Positions 18,388-27,909 of a DNA stretch of 32,499 nucleotides are shown one piece after another (the first letter of the stretch is position 1; each line of letters begins with the position of its first letter). This stretch comes from Candidatus Altimarinota bacterium. Its GTDB lineage: Bacteria > Patescibacteriota > Gracilibacteria > BD1-5 > UBA6164. The stretch covers positions 1 through 32,499 of the forward strand of contig JAHDCR010000009.1 in assembly GCA_020629795.1 (NCBI GenBank), in the 5' to 3' direction. A program made the translations under genes and the position numbers. The notes beneath the pieces were generated by a model. That model made no database searches and was not told where the DNA came from. It saw nothing but the letters and a program-made list of their open reading frames with translations.

Positions 18388-18843
18388 ATGAAAGTAATTT
18401 TTTTAGAGCACGTACTACATGTTTGAAAGCAATGAGAAATTAAAGAGGTTTCATCATGATATGCGAGTAATTTTCTTTTTCCTAAAAAGTTAGCAAAACC
18501 GTATACAAAACAAGTAGAAGCTACTATTCAAAAATCAGAGCAAAAGAAAGAATCAGAAAGAAGAATACTTTTATGAAATAAGCAAGAATTAGTAGATATC
18601 TTAGTATGAGAAGTGTTTCCTTTTACACTAAAATGATCATGAAATAAAGTATACGGGAGTATATTACCAAAAGATATTGCAGAGTATATCTCAAAAAAAT
18701 ACCGAATCCCTGTGACAAAAAAACATATAGATTTATGATGAGTTCATTCAGCTTTAAAGACTCTATGAAAACATGATATATATGTTAATTTTGGTGAAAA
18801 CTACGCTGCTAAGGCTGTAGTTGAAATAACTCTAGAATCATAA
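18388..18843 (+). CDS. rplI: 50S ribosomal protein L9
   Basis: 151 aa with TGA as glycine. MKVIFLEHVLHVGKQGEI and EVSSGYASNFLFPKKLA are the L9 N-terminal signature; a Lys/Glu-rich connecting helix follows (QVEATIQKSEQKKESE); the C-terminal domain has KGSGNKVYGSILPKDIAEYI. L9 binds 23S rRNA near L1. Five conserved glycines in the N-terminal part and linker are TGA, so recoding does reach a ribosomal protein. ruvX starts on the last base of the stop codon, so the two are coupled. nusA is 23 bases upstream and all three probably share a transcript. Confidence 0.95.
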
Positions 18844-19214
18844 TGACTTTTATAGCAATAGATTTATGAGATAAGAGATGTGGTATTGCAACGAGCAAAG
18901 AGTGAATTGCATTTCCAAAAGATACTGTAAAGAGAACAGATCTTATTTCATGGCTCAAGAAGTATTTTCTCAGTCATGAAAATGTTTCTCATATAGTAGT
19001 CGGACTCCCATATGATTTGTATTGAGTTGATACTCGACAATTAGATAAAACTCAGAAGTTTATAGTAAAATTATCAGAAATTTTTCCTGATAAAATTGTA
19101 GTATGACACGACGAAAGGTTTTCTAGCTATCAAGCCCAAGAGTGATTTGATGATCATCGTGATGATGTTGCAGCTCAGTGTATCCTACAGTCATATTTAG
19201 ATAGTATTTCTTAA
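18843..19214 (+). CDS. ruvX: Putative pre-16S rRNA nuclease / Holliday junction resolvase-like YqgF
   Basis: 123 aa with TGA as glycine. FIAIDLGDKRCGIATS is the RNase H-fold first strand with catalytic Asp7; IVVGLPYDLYG is the second motif (Glu is often Asn or Asp here); GHDERFSSYQAQ carries the conserved Asp-Glu-Arg-S; DDHRDDVAAQCIL holds the final catalytic Asp pair. The family trims 16S rRNA 5' ends. Its ATG overlaps the rplI TAA (TAATG), showing translational coupling. It is slightly shorter than the usual 135-150 aa. Confidence 0.93.
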
Positions 19215-19223
19215 TTATTTTAT

Positions 19224-20219
19224 ATGTGATTTCTTCCAGAATTTCTTTTTAGTAATTATATATACCTTATATTTGGCCTCATAATTTTGATTAAATGAGC
19301 TGATATAATGGTGAGTTGAGCAAGTAGTCTTGCGACAAAATTTGGTATTTCTCCACTCGTGGTAGGACTCACAATTGTAGCCTTTTGAACATCTGCACCT
19401 GAATTATTTGTAAATATGTTTTCAGCTCTAAAGTGAGAAACAGATTTGGCACTCTGAAATGTAGTTTGATCAAATATAGCAAATACTTGGCTAGTTTTAT
19501 GAGCTGCTGCACTTGTTTATCCCTTACAGGCTAAAAGCTCTACCATCTATAAAGAGGTCCCATTTTCACTTATAGCATCACTTGCATTATTCTTTCTTGC
19601 GTTTGATACTTTTTTCTCATGAGCAAATGAAAATATTATCTATAGAGGGGAAAGTTTAGTGTTTCTTTTATTCTTTATATTGTTTTTTACTTACACTTTT
19701 TGACTCGCAAAGTCGTGAAAGATCGAAATAGAAGAGATAGACGTAGAAAAAGCACAAAGTACACTGAAGTCATTAGCTTTCATACTACTCTGACTAATTG
19801 GACTGTGAATTTGAGCTGATTTATTGGTGAACTCTGCTGTAAGTATTGCAGCATCATTTGGTGTCCCTGAATCTATAATCTGACTTACTATTGTAGCCTT
19901 TGGTACATCTGCTCCAGAGCTAGTCACATCAATTATCGCATCACTCAAAAAGCAATCAGATATAGCAATATGAAACATAGTATGAAGTAACATTTTTAAT
20001 ATACTTCTCGTTTTATGATTGACTGGTTCTATCGCAAATCTTCCAGTAACTGATACACTCATTATTGATATATGTGTGGAACTCTTTGCTATTATGCTAC
20101 TGATTATATTCTTATTTTTTATAGGAAAAAAATGACTGATTACACGATCTGAGTGAGCAGTATTTCTGTCACTTTACTTTATTTATATGTGATATCTTAT
20201 CTATACTCAAATATTATAA
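19224..20219 (+). CDS. Calcium/sodium antiporter (CaCA family, YrbG-like)
   Basis: 331 aa with TGA as glycine (about 23 TGA). It has ten hydrophobic segments in two inverted halves. The alpha-repeats are both perfect: GLTIVAFGTSAPELFVN (49-64) with LGNVVGSNIANTWLVLG, and GLTIVAFGTSAPELVTS (220-236) with IGNIVGSNIFNILLVLG. The Glu and Ser/Thr of these repeats bind Ca2+/Na+. A charged cytosolic loop (KIEIEEIDVEKAQ, about 167-179) joins the halves. The gene starts 9 bases after ruvX, so it is likely in the nusA operon; a strong terminator follows. Confidence 0.95.
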
Positions 20220-20236
20220 GCAAAAAATGACTCTAA

Positions 20237-20274
20237 AATAAAGCTCTTAATTTCCCATAATTAAGAGCTTTATT
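20237..20274 (+). terminator. Terminator after the exchanger gene
   Basis: AATAAAGCTCTTAATT and AATTAAGAGCTTTATT are perfect 16-bp arms around a 6-base loop. The U tail is short, but the stem is strong and symmetric. Confidence 0.8.
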
Positions 20275-20381
20275 AGTTATTGACTATTTTACATAATAAA
20301 TATTTAGTATATTTTTTGACATAATTTTAAAATAATGATTTAATATATATGTATTCTTAATTACACATTAATAATCTTATT

Positions 20382-21353
20382 ATGAAATATTTGAAAAATA
20401 TTATAGCTGTACTTGTACTTATTGGTATATTCAATATGTCTTATTCAGCTGAACTTAGTGTTGATGAAATAACAGTAATCGATGCAAATACACTGAGTAT
20501 TATGCTGAGTGAAAACCCAAATTTAGAGATAGGGGAAATAGAATGAGAAATTAGAGTACTCAACGATGTGAAACTGCGTGGTGCTTTTGCAAGTGAGTCA
20601 GATACAAATGAAGTTGAACTCATTCTTGAAGATTCTTTAAAAGCAGATACAACTTATAGTCTTTTGACAGTTCTGGGTGCAGATGGGAGTATAGATTTTA
20701 CTACTCCATGAAATGTAGAAGGATTTACAGCCTCAAACGTATCAAGCGTTGAAGTACAAGATATTGATTCTATTGAAATTATAGATGATAGAACAATAAT
20801 TATAACTTATAGAGATGCGATTACTTCTTCGTCTCTAGAATATAAATTACTTGCTGAAAGTGAAGTAACAAAAATTGAAAAACCTGATTTTTACTCTCCT
20901 GAGATTGTTATTTCAATAGAGCCTCCATTTAATTCAGAAAAAGACTATATACTTATGTTTATCGAAATGCAGGATGCGTCAGGTGAATTTCTAGAGTTTG
21001 ATACAGGTATATATGACTTTAAAAGTCCTGTTATTGATGAAACACTCATGGTTGAAACTCCTATGTCAGAAGATACAACAGATGAGGAAAATGAGCAAGC
21101 ATTGGAAGTAGTAGAAGTTGAAACTCCAATTACGGATGAAGAAAATATGAATGAAATTCCTGATTTAGAAGCAGCAGCAGAAGAAGTAGGACTTGTGAAA
21201 GACGAAGAAATGTTAGAAACAGAGCAAGCAGCTACAATGGTAACTCAGACTCCAGATACTGGTGCACAGACATGGGTACTACTTCTTGCAACATTATTTA
21301 TAAATAGTTTTTACTATTTATCGAGAAGAAAAAAAGCAACAATTACAGCATAA
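20382..21353 (+). CDS. Exported surface protein with LPXTG-like C-terminal sorting signal
   Basis: 323 aa; few TGA codons. The N-terminus MKYLKNIIAVLVLIGIF…SYSA is a signal peptide, with likely cleavage after Ala at residue 23. Two Ig-like beta-rich segments follow with similar openings (ITVIDANTLSIML and IEIIDDRTIIITY). Then comes a long Glu/Thr/Val-rich acidic stalk (about 215-285). The C-terminus has TPDTGAQTW, a hydrophobic stretch (VLLLATLFINSFYYL) and SRRKK: the three-part layout of a cell-wall sorting signal, with PDTG in place of LPXTG. No sortase gene is in the window. pilT starts 64 bases downstream beyond a terminator. The function is unknown; a surface adhesin or S-layer-linked protein is a guess. 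Confidence 0.75.
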
Positions 21354-21366
21354 GTTGAGTTATATT

Positions 21367-21405
21367 TAAAAAAGTGTTCTAATACTATAGAACACTTTTT
21401 ATTTT
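21367..21405 (+). terminator. Terminator after the PDTG surface protein gene
   Basis: AAAAAGTGTTCTA and TAGAACACTTTTT pair perfectly around ATACTA, followed by ATTTT. The pilT ATG is 13 bases beyond it. Confidence 0.9.
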
Positions 21406-21417
21406 CAAAAAATATAT

Positions 21418-22497
21418 ATGGATAAGGTTATTAAGTCGGATCATACAATGAGAGATCAATTATTACAGGTAATGATTGATAATAAATGAAGTGATATGTA
21501 TATCACAGTTGGTACGCACCCAGCAATAAAAATATCTGGTGAAATTGCGAGTATAGATGATGGTATAGACGAGTTTACATGGAAAGATACCTTTGAATTT
21601 GCTCAATCTATTATAGACGAAAAACAGCATGAGAGACTCGTGAAAGACAAAAATTTAGACTTTTCTTTTTCGTATGCGGGAGCAAGATTTCGTTGAAATG
21701 TATCTTTTCAAATGGGGAATTATATGGTGGTTGTCAGACTACTCAATGCTGAAATTCCAGACATAGATACACTCTGACTGACTGATATTTACAAAGATGT
21801 AACAAAGCTAGGACAGTGACTAATACTTATTACTGGACCAACATGATCTTGAAAGACTACAACTCTTGCAGCGATGATTAATTTTATAAATGAAAATTAT
21901 AAAAAGCATATTATTACAATAGAAGATCCGATTGAATACATACATAAACACAAAAAATCTATCATAGAACAAAAAGAAGTATGAAGAGATGTACCTGACT
22001 ATGAAACTGCGCTTATATGAGCTATGAGACAAGCTCCTCAGGTAATATTATTTTGAGAAATGAGAAATAGAAGAGAGGTAGAAATGGCACTCACATTAGC
22101 AGAAACGGGACATTTAGTATTTTCAACGCTCCACACTCGTAGTGCGAGTCAAACAATATCAAGAATTATAGATATATTTTCAGAAGGAGAAAAGGAACAA
22201 GTGAGAATGCAATTATCTGATGCTCTTGTAGCTGTATTCTCACAAAGACTCCTTAAAAAAGTTGATGGAACGTGAGTCCACATGGTAAAAGAAATACTCA
22301 GAAACAATAGTGCGGTAGCAAATCTCATCAGAGAAAACGATACTCATCAGATTCCGACAACAATACAAATGTGAAAACGTGAATGAATGCAACTACTGGA
22401 AGATGATATCATCAGCCTGATTCAAATGTGAGAAATTACAGTTGAAGAAGGAATGAAATATGCAAATAATCCGAGACTTATCAAAGAATCAGCTTAA
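21418..22497 (+). CDS. pilT: Type IV pilus retraction ATPase PilT
   Basis: 359 aa with TGA as glycine (13 TGA). The N-terminal PAS-like domain has [19 protein letters not shown]. The P-loop is ITGPTGSGKTTT (138-149), in which two of the glycines are [13 protein letters not shown] is the Asp box, ILFGEMRNR (210-218) the Walker B, and [10 protein letters not shown] (231-240) the His box. These are the PilT/GspE-family elements, and the '[15 protein letters not shown]' form with a length near 350 aa favours PilT over PilB. PilT retracts pili. It is transcribed toward the pilin/pilC/pilB cluster but separately from it, with a shared terminator between. Confidence 0.95.
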
Positions 22498-22508
22498 AAC
22501 ACAGAAAC

Positions 22509-22541
22509 AAAAAAAACTCAGATTATTCTGAGTTTTTTTTG
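22509..22541 (+). terminator. Bidirectional terminator between pilT and the major pilin
   Basis: ACTCAGA and TCTGAGT pair around TTAT. Eight T follow on the plus strand and seven on the minus strand, so it can end both pilT and the convergent pilin gene. Confidence 0.9.
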
Positions 22542-22558
22542 TTTAGTTTACTATAAAA

Positions 22559-23179
22559 CTAGAAAGTAAGACCACCAGCAATAGCTTGGTTGTTAGTCAT
22601 ACCTGTACCTGCATTAGGTGCAGCTATTAGACCACCAATAGCAGAACCTTCTGCTTGATAGAAGTTACCAGTTACAGCAGCGTTGTAGTTAGTACCATCA
22701 GCTTGAGGGATTTGCCCAGCAATTTGATATACAGCATAACTATCTTTAGATGATGTATCATCGTCTGAATCGTTTTCAATTAAAACAGAAACTACGTAAT
22801 CCTGAGTTGTTTGACCAACTTGGTATTTGAAGTTATCACCGTTTTGTTTTAGACCAGCAAAGTTGATATCACCAACATCGTAAGTATCAGCATCAGCCAA
22901 AGTTTTTTGTACAGTCGAACCGCTGTAGAATACATTAGTATCAGCTACCTTATTAGTTGTACCTGAGTTAGTTACAAGTGAACCTAGAGAGATAGACCCA
23001 TCACTAATACCAGTTTCAACTGCTGTTGCTAAAGTTCTAAGGTCAGAAGTAACCTTTGAGTTTTTAGCGTCTTGTGAATATCCTTGTAGAGATATAAACG
23101 CGATTGTACCAAGTATAGCAAGAATCGTAATAACTACGATGAGCTCTACTAGAGTAAACCCTTTTTGTACTTTTTTCAT
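22559..23179 (-). CDS. Probable major type IV pilin
   Basis: 206 aa. The leader MKKVQKGFTLVELIVVITI is a canonical short prepilin signal: cleavage after Gly7, N-methylated Phe +1 and Glu +5. The helix VVITILAILGTIAFISLQGY continues to a conserved Tyr. The globular part is rich in Gly, Thr, Asn and Asp and has no Cys. More than twenty glycines are all GGN, with none TGA, unlike the three larger prepilin genes; that codon purity, the small size and its place next to pilC suggest the abundant structural subunit. It has its own upstream region of 170 bases and a terminator after the TAG. Confidence 0.88.
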   Translation of the reverse strand: MKKVQKGFTLVELIVVITILAILGTIAFISLQGYSQDAKNSKVTSDLRTLATAVETGISDGSISLGSLVTNSGTTNKVADTNVFYSGSTVQKTLADADTYDVGDINFAGLKQNGDNFKYQVGQTTQDYVVSVLIENDSDDDTSSKDSYAVYQIAGQIPQADGTNYNAAVTGNFYQAEGSAIGGLIAAPNAGTGMTNNQAIAGGLTF

Positions 23180-23350
23180 AATATGAAATTAGTTACACAA
23201 ATAAAATAAAATTAAGTTTCAGAACTTAAGCCCAATATTTAATAAATATTTAAGCTAAGGGGATAGTACTAATAAACTTGACCTAATGCAATTATTAAGC
23301 AAGCTTTCCTCTTGCTTTTCATAGATAATAAATTCTAAAATATTGTTTAA
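23180..23350 (-). promoter_or_regulatory. Upstream region of the major pilin gene
   Basis: No gene is visible. Two inverted repeats stand out: AATATTTAATAAATATT (23234-23250, near-perfect palindrome) and AAGCAAG/CTTGCTT around a 7-base loop (23297-23317). The pilin promoter must lie here on the minus strand, but no single -35/-10 pair is convincing. Confidence 0.4.
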
Positions 23351-23388
23351 ATAATAAAAAAATATACAAGAGTATATTTTTTTATTAT
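23351..23388 (-). terminator. Terminator after pilC
   Basis: Arms of 17 bases (ATAATAAAAAAATATAC and its complement) pair perfectly around a 4-base loop, 21 bases after the pilC stop. The stem separates the pilB-pilC operon from the pilin gene. Confidence 0.85.
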
Positions 23389-23409
23389 GTCTTGATTGTA
23401 CAAATATAT

Positions 23410-24630
23410 TTATAAGTTTTTTGCAACTTCACCCATACCAAAAAACGGCATCATGATACCAATAATAATTGTACCTACGAGAGCACCGACTATAACGATT
23501 ACAATAGGTTCCATCATAGATGACATATTTCAGATATACCTTTTAAGCTCTCAGTTATAGTTGTTTCAAATCTTCTTTAGAGAGTCTGATAGAGTCCCTG
23601 TTTCTTCACCTGTACTCACAACATAGGCAAATTCTTCTGAAAAGAGTTTATTGAGATATACATTGGTATCATAATCGAGATTGAGCCCCAGAGATTTTGA
23701 TATAGTAAGTCATACTTCAACTTCATTTTTAATTCTGATAATTTCTTTTTTATATAATAGGTTTGGAACTACCTTACTAGATGTTTGTATTGCCTCGAGT
23801 AAGAGTACCCCAGCATCAAGGAGTATCGTAAATGATTTAATAAAATATATAATATTGGATTGCCTTACTACCAGTCAGAATACAGGAGCATGAAAGGCTA
23901 ATTTTGCAAAAAATATCTTCCCAGTATATGTTTTTTTGAATAATTTTATAAATACTATAAATATAACAAATCATATGATGATATCCAGCCAACTATAAAT
24001 AAAGAAATCTGATACGTTTACAATAAATTGCGTAAGTCATGGAAGATTTGCACCAGCTTTATCAAAGGCTTCTGTAATTCTAGGTACAATAAATACCATC
24101 ATAAATACTACCATACAAAGAGTAAGAACCATCAGTACAGCTGGATATACCATTGCTCATTTTACCTTTCATTTTAATTCTATATTTTCAAGGAGATTTC
24201 TATCTAGTTCTTGAAGAATTTTTCCGAGTTGACCAGTTTTTTCACCTACTTCAATCAGTGCTGTTGTCAGTGAATCAAACACTTTTGGATACTGAAGCAT
24301 AGTTTCATGAATTGATACCCCATGGTCAATATTTCGACGCATTTCTATAACGATTTTTTTAATTAGAGGATTTTTACTTTGTTTGATAAGGATTCAGAGT
24401 GCTCATTTAATATCAATCCCAGAATTAACGAAGATTGAGAATTTATTAATAAATTGCCAAACATCCTTTTGTCACGCTTTAGCAAACAGTATAATTTCTT
24501 TTGCTCATCATGTCTTTTTTCAGAATTCTGATTTTAGTTGAGCTTTTTGTGCCTGCTTTAAAAGAGAGATAACTTTTGCATTATCAAAATTTCAACTTGA
24601 GTCGTAAAATTTCTTTTTTAGTAGGGACAT
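23410..24630 (-). CDS. pilC: Type IV pilus inner-membrane platform protein PilC (GspF family)
   Basis: 406 aa with TGA as glycine. It has two GspF domains: the first from WQFINKFSIFVNSGIDIKGA to GEKTGQLGKIL; the second from IKSFTILLDAGVLLLEAI to STGEETGTLSDSL. Membrane segments are AMVYPAVLMVLTLCMVVFMM, the paired helix before KLFKKTYTG, and the C-terminal VIVGALVGTIIIGIMMPFF. The N-terminal 50 residues differ from the common PilC start. PilC organises pilin insertion with PilB. The ATG (24630) is 9 bases after the stop of the PP2C gene, so pilB, PP2C and pilC are one operon. Confidence 0.94.
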
Positions 24631-24639
24631 TTTATTGGT

Positions 24640-26541
24640 TTAAATATTTCCATCTTTTGCAATTATTTCATTGCACTCTTGTATTACTGTATTGTAATCT
24701 TTCTTTTTCATCAACTCTATGAGAACATTATATTTATTCTCCATTTTTGTATTTTTTTGAGAGATTCTATATTTTTCTTCATTCTCGATAGCCTTTTTCA
24801 TATAAAAGTTAATATCTTTGTGTATGAATCCTTCTTTAATATATCTTGTAGCTTCTTCTTTGAGTTTCAAGAACTCTCAGGTCATATAGAGTCCCTTTAG
24901 AAGCATAATAATATTTTGAGTTTGTCTCTCCTTTTTTATTTCTTCAAGCTCTCATTTTATTTCTCATTTGGTCTTTCATGCGAGTCTTCGTACGTCTTTT
25001 TTAGAGAGTCATTGTTCCGCTTTAATCTTTGCAATCTCATCAGATTCAGTATTAACCATATCTTTCATAGAGTTTCTTCGAAACATCATTATTGTAGTGT
25101 CATCACTGAAACTTGTTCCTCATCTATAGAGCTTGAGATCCTCGATGATGTCTTGGTATATATCTTTGATATCGGTATTTGCTTTTGCAGAATCTCAAAA
25201 TATTTGCTGGAGTCTTTGGAGTCAATATATTTGCCCTCCTGTTTCTCATTTTGCTTCGAGTACTCAATCACTATAGGTCATAACGATATCACCATCGTGA
25301 AATTCTAGCGTTTTAGGTTTAATGTCTTCAGCTTTTTTGATGAGTCTGATTCATCCAGCTAAACCACCGGCTATAACTCTTTCTACTGTTTTATCTTTGG
25401 CTCTATATATAAGTAGTGGTTCATGTCACATTCATGAAACATTAAAGGCATTTTTATAGTTCTTATCAACTTCAAAGAACATACCAGTTACAAAGTTTTT
25501 ACTTTGTAAGTTCTCTTTAAGGGTATTGTTTACTGTGAGAGTTAGGTTAATAATATCATCTTTTGATGCTTCTTCCTGGAATGTTTTTGATAGAATCGAT
25601 ACTATGAGACCTGCACGAACTCAGTGACCTGTTGCATCTCAAATATACATATGATATTTATCTTTAGTTTCTTCTATACCGAAACTATCTCCAGAAATTT
25701 TATCAGATCCAAGGATTTTCCCATAAATATCAAAACCTACCATATTTTTCTTCTCGAGTTCTTTTACGAGTCATTTATGAATGTTTTCTAATTTTTTTGT
25801 TGCAATTTCTTGTTTAGCTTTTGATTCTTCTTCTATCAGAATTTTAACTTCATCCAGTAGTTTTTTCTTTTCATATTTTTCTTTCATCTTTTTATGAAAG
25901 CTAATTTTATTTATTAACTTATAAATAAACTGGTTTTGTTTTTTCTCTTCATTTTCTAAGGCTTTTTGATCTTTTGCTTCAGATTTACTTTTTAGCGTAA
26001 GACCTGCGAGTTTAATAGCTTCTAATTCAGCATTATCTTGTATTTTTTTCTTATCTCTTTTTTGAGATTTTTTAATATTTTTCAGAATATTTTTCTTTTC
26101 TTTTGCGTAGTAGGTAACTACTTCTGGCTGCTGAGTGTTTTCTTCTAAGAAATGCGTGAGGAGATTGAGAGCTTCATTGTTTTTTCAGTTCCCACCTAAT
26201 TTTTTTATCTCTTTTTTGATACTGTCAAAACGAACTTTAAATCTTTGAGCTTCTATTTTTCTATCGTACTTGATTTTCTTTATTTCATACTCTTTTTCTA
26301 CTTTTGAAATGAGAGTTTTATTTTTTTCATATATTTTTCTTTGTTTTTGAAGCTCTTTATAGTCATCTTTTATTTTATATTCGAGCTCTTTAAACGCATT
26401 TTCTTCTTTTTCTTTGATATCCTCAATTGCTGATTGAGCACTTTCCCACTCTAATAAATATATATACGTTCTAATAGCCTTAAGCGCGTCACTTAAGGTG
26501 TGTATGTTTTCTATATTTATTTGTTTCTTTTTTCCGAACAT
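24640..26541 (-). CDS. Cytosolic coiled-coil PP2C (SpoIIE-type) phosphatase in the pilus operon
   Basis: 633 aa with TGA as glycine; no signal peptide or membrane segment. Residues 1-265 are mostly charged coiled coil. The SpoIIE-type catalytic domain is at about 270-490: GSDKISGDSFG (278-288), YIGDATGHGVRAGL (299-311), GMGHEPLLIYR (370-380), DIVMTYSDGVLEA (418-430) and SFSDDTTIMMF (477-487), whose acidic residues bind two metals. Residues 490-633 form a helical tail, ending in a Lys/Glu-rich TPR-like pair of helices. It starts 5 bases after pilB and stops 9 bases before pilC, so all three are co-translated. PP2C enzymes remove phosphate from Ser/Thr; a role in switching pilus activity is suggested by position only. 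No sensor domain is recognised. Confidence 0.9.
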
Positions 26542-26546
26542 GATAT

Positions 26547-27779
26547 TTATATCAATTTAAATGCTTCTTCTAGTGTTGTGTCTCAAAGGGCAGCTTTGAG
26601 TATACCATCTTGTACTATGGTAATCATTCCATGTTTTATAGCTTCTTTTGCCATGTTATTTGCTGAGTCTTCTGCAAGTATCATAGGCTCTAAAAAATCT
26701 TCTACTATAAGAACTTCATGTATACCAAGTCTTCATTTATATCCAGTCCCATGACATCTATCACAACCTGTACCATGATAGAATACGATTTTATCAATCT
26801 CATCTTTATCCATAATATTTTCCAGATATTTTACTACTTTGGCTTTTTTTAAATCTGACATATTTTCTGGTTGTTTACACTCGTGGCAAAGACGTTTTCA
26901 AAGACGCTGAGATATAACCATCTTCATAGCTGATGCTAACAGAAATGGCTCAACCCCCATGTTTATCATACGTTGAATAGTACCGGTTGCTGAGTTCGTA
27001 TGTATCGTAGACAACACCAAGTGACCTGTAAGTGCGGCTTCTACTGCAAGAGTTGCGGTCTCCTTATCACGTATTTCCCCGACCATTATGATATCAGGAT
27101 CCTGACGCACAAGACTACGTAGACCAGATGCAAATGTATATCAGATTCCAGGGTGAACTTGAGATTGATTTACGTATTCAATATCATACTCTATCGGATC
27201 TTCCAGAGTAGAAATATTGTATTCAAGAGGATTAAAGTTTTTTAGTATCCCAAATAGGGTAGTAGATTTACCAGAACCGGTAGGACCAGCAACCAGCATA
27301 ATACCATACTTACTTGTGAGAGCCTCTCGAACCTTTTCTAAATTTATATCAATGAGTCAGAGCGCTTCAATATTTGTTAGATTATCGTCCTGTTTCAGGA
27401 TACGCATAACAACTTTTTCTCAGTAATTTGTTGGCAGTGTCGAGAGACGAATATCAATATTTTTATCAGTGATATCATCATGAAATACTACCTTACCATC
27501 TTGAGGTTTTTTATTTTCATCGATTTTTATTTTTGAAAGTACTTTGAGTCTTGTTACTATTGCTGAAATATTTTCTCTTCAGATTTTATCTATCAGATGA
27601 AAATCACCATCCTGTCTAAAACGTATGAGTAGGAAATGTTCCATTGGCTCAATATGTATATCCGAAGCATCAAATTCAATTGCTTGCTTAAAAATATTAC
27701 TTACATATGAAACAACGTCCCCTACATTTTTCTTTAGGGGCATGTCATGTATTGCATCTCTTTTATCTATATCTGGCAT
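26547..27779 (-). CDS. pilB: Type IV pilus assembly/extension ATPase PilB (GspE family)
   Basis: 410 aa with TGA as glycine. [20 protein letters not shown] starts the N2 domain; Walker A is [13 protein letters not shown]; the Asp box is TLEDPIEYD; Walker B is [13 protein letters not shown] (about 230-242); the His box is [12 protein letters not shown] tetracysteine zinc motif, CHEC…CDRCHGTG (about 298-340), marks the PilB/GspE group and is absent in PilT. The usual N-terminal MshEN domain (about 150 residues) is missing: the protein starts with [20 protein letters not shown]. PilB drives pilus extension together with PilC. It heads a three-gene operon and uses mostly GGN in its motifs. Confidence 0.94.
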
Positions 27780-27810
27780 TTTTTCTAAACTAATATTACG
27801 TATATAGTGA

Positions 27811-27840
27811 ATAATAGCATAAAAAACTATAAACTCACAA
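27811..27840 (-). promoter_or_regulatory. Candidate promoter for pilB-PP2C-pilC
   Basis: On the minus strand TTGTGA (27840-27835) and TATTAT (27816-27811) are 18 bases apart; transcription would start about 27803, giving a short leader of about 25 bases before ATG 27779. Confidence 0.4.
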
Positions 27841-27875
27841 ATATTGTAGCTTGCATATATAGAAAAATAATGTAA

Positions 27876-27905
27876 AAAATATACTTCATTTCTGAAGTAT
27901 ATTTT
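27876..27905 (-). terminator. Terminator after the single-span membrane protein
   Basis: AAAATATACTTC and GAAGTATATTTT pair perfectly around 6 bases, 5 bases after the TAA at 27910, and are followed by TTTAC on the minus strand. It separates this gene from the pilB operon. Confidence 0.85.
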
Positions 27906-27909
27906 GGTA

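Noticed and set aside
21418-22497. TGA as tryptophan (table 4, as in mycoplasmas)
   Set aside because: TGAs occupy P-loop and other invariant glycine positions, while TGG is used for tryptophan (for example IEWGKK in the DUF4105 protein and YWQ in a prepilin).
24916-25308. Phe/Ser/Cys-rich open frame opposite the pilus-operon phosphatase
   Set aside because: It is the complement of the PP2C catalytic domain, which has all motifs in order on the minus strand.
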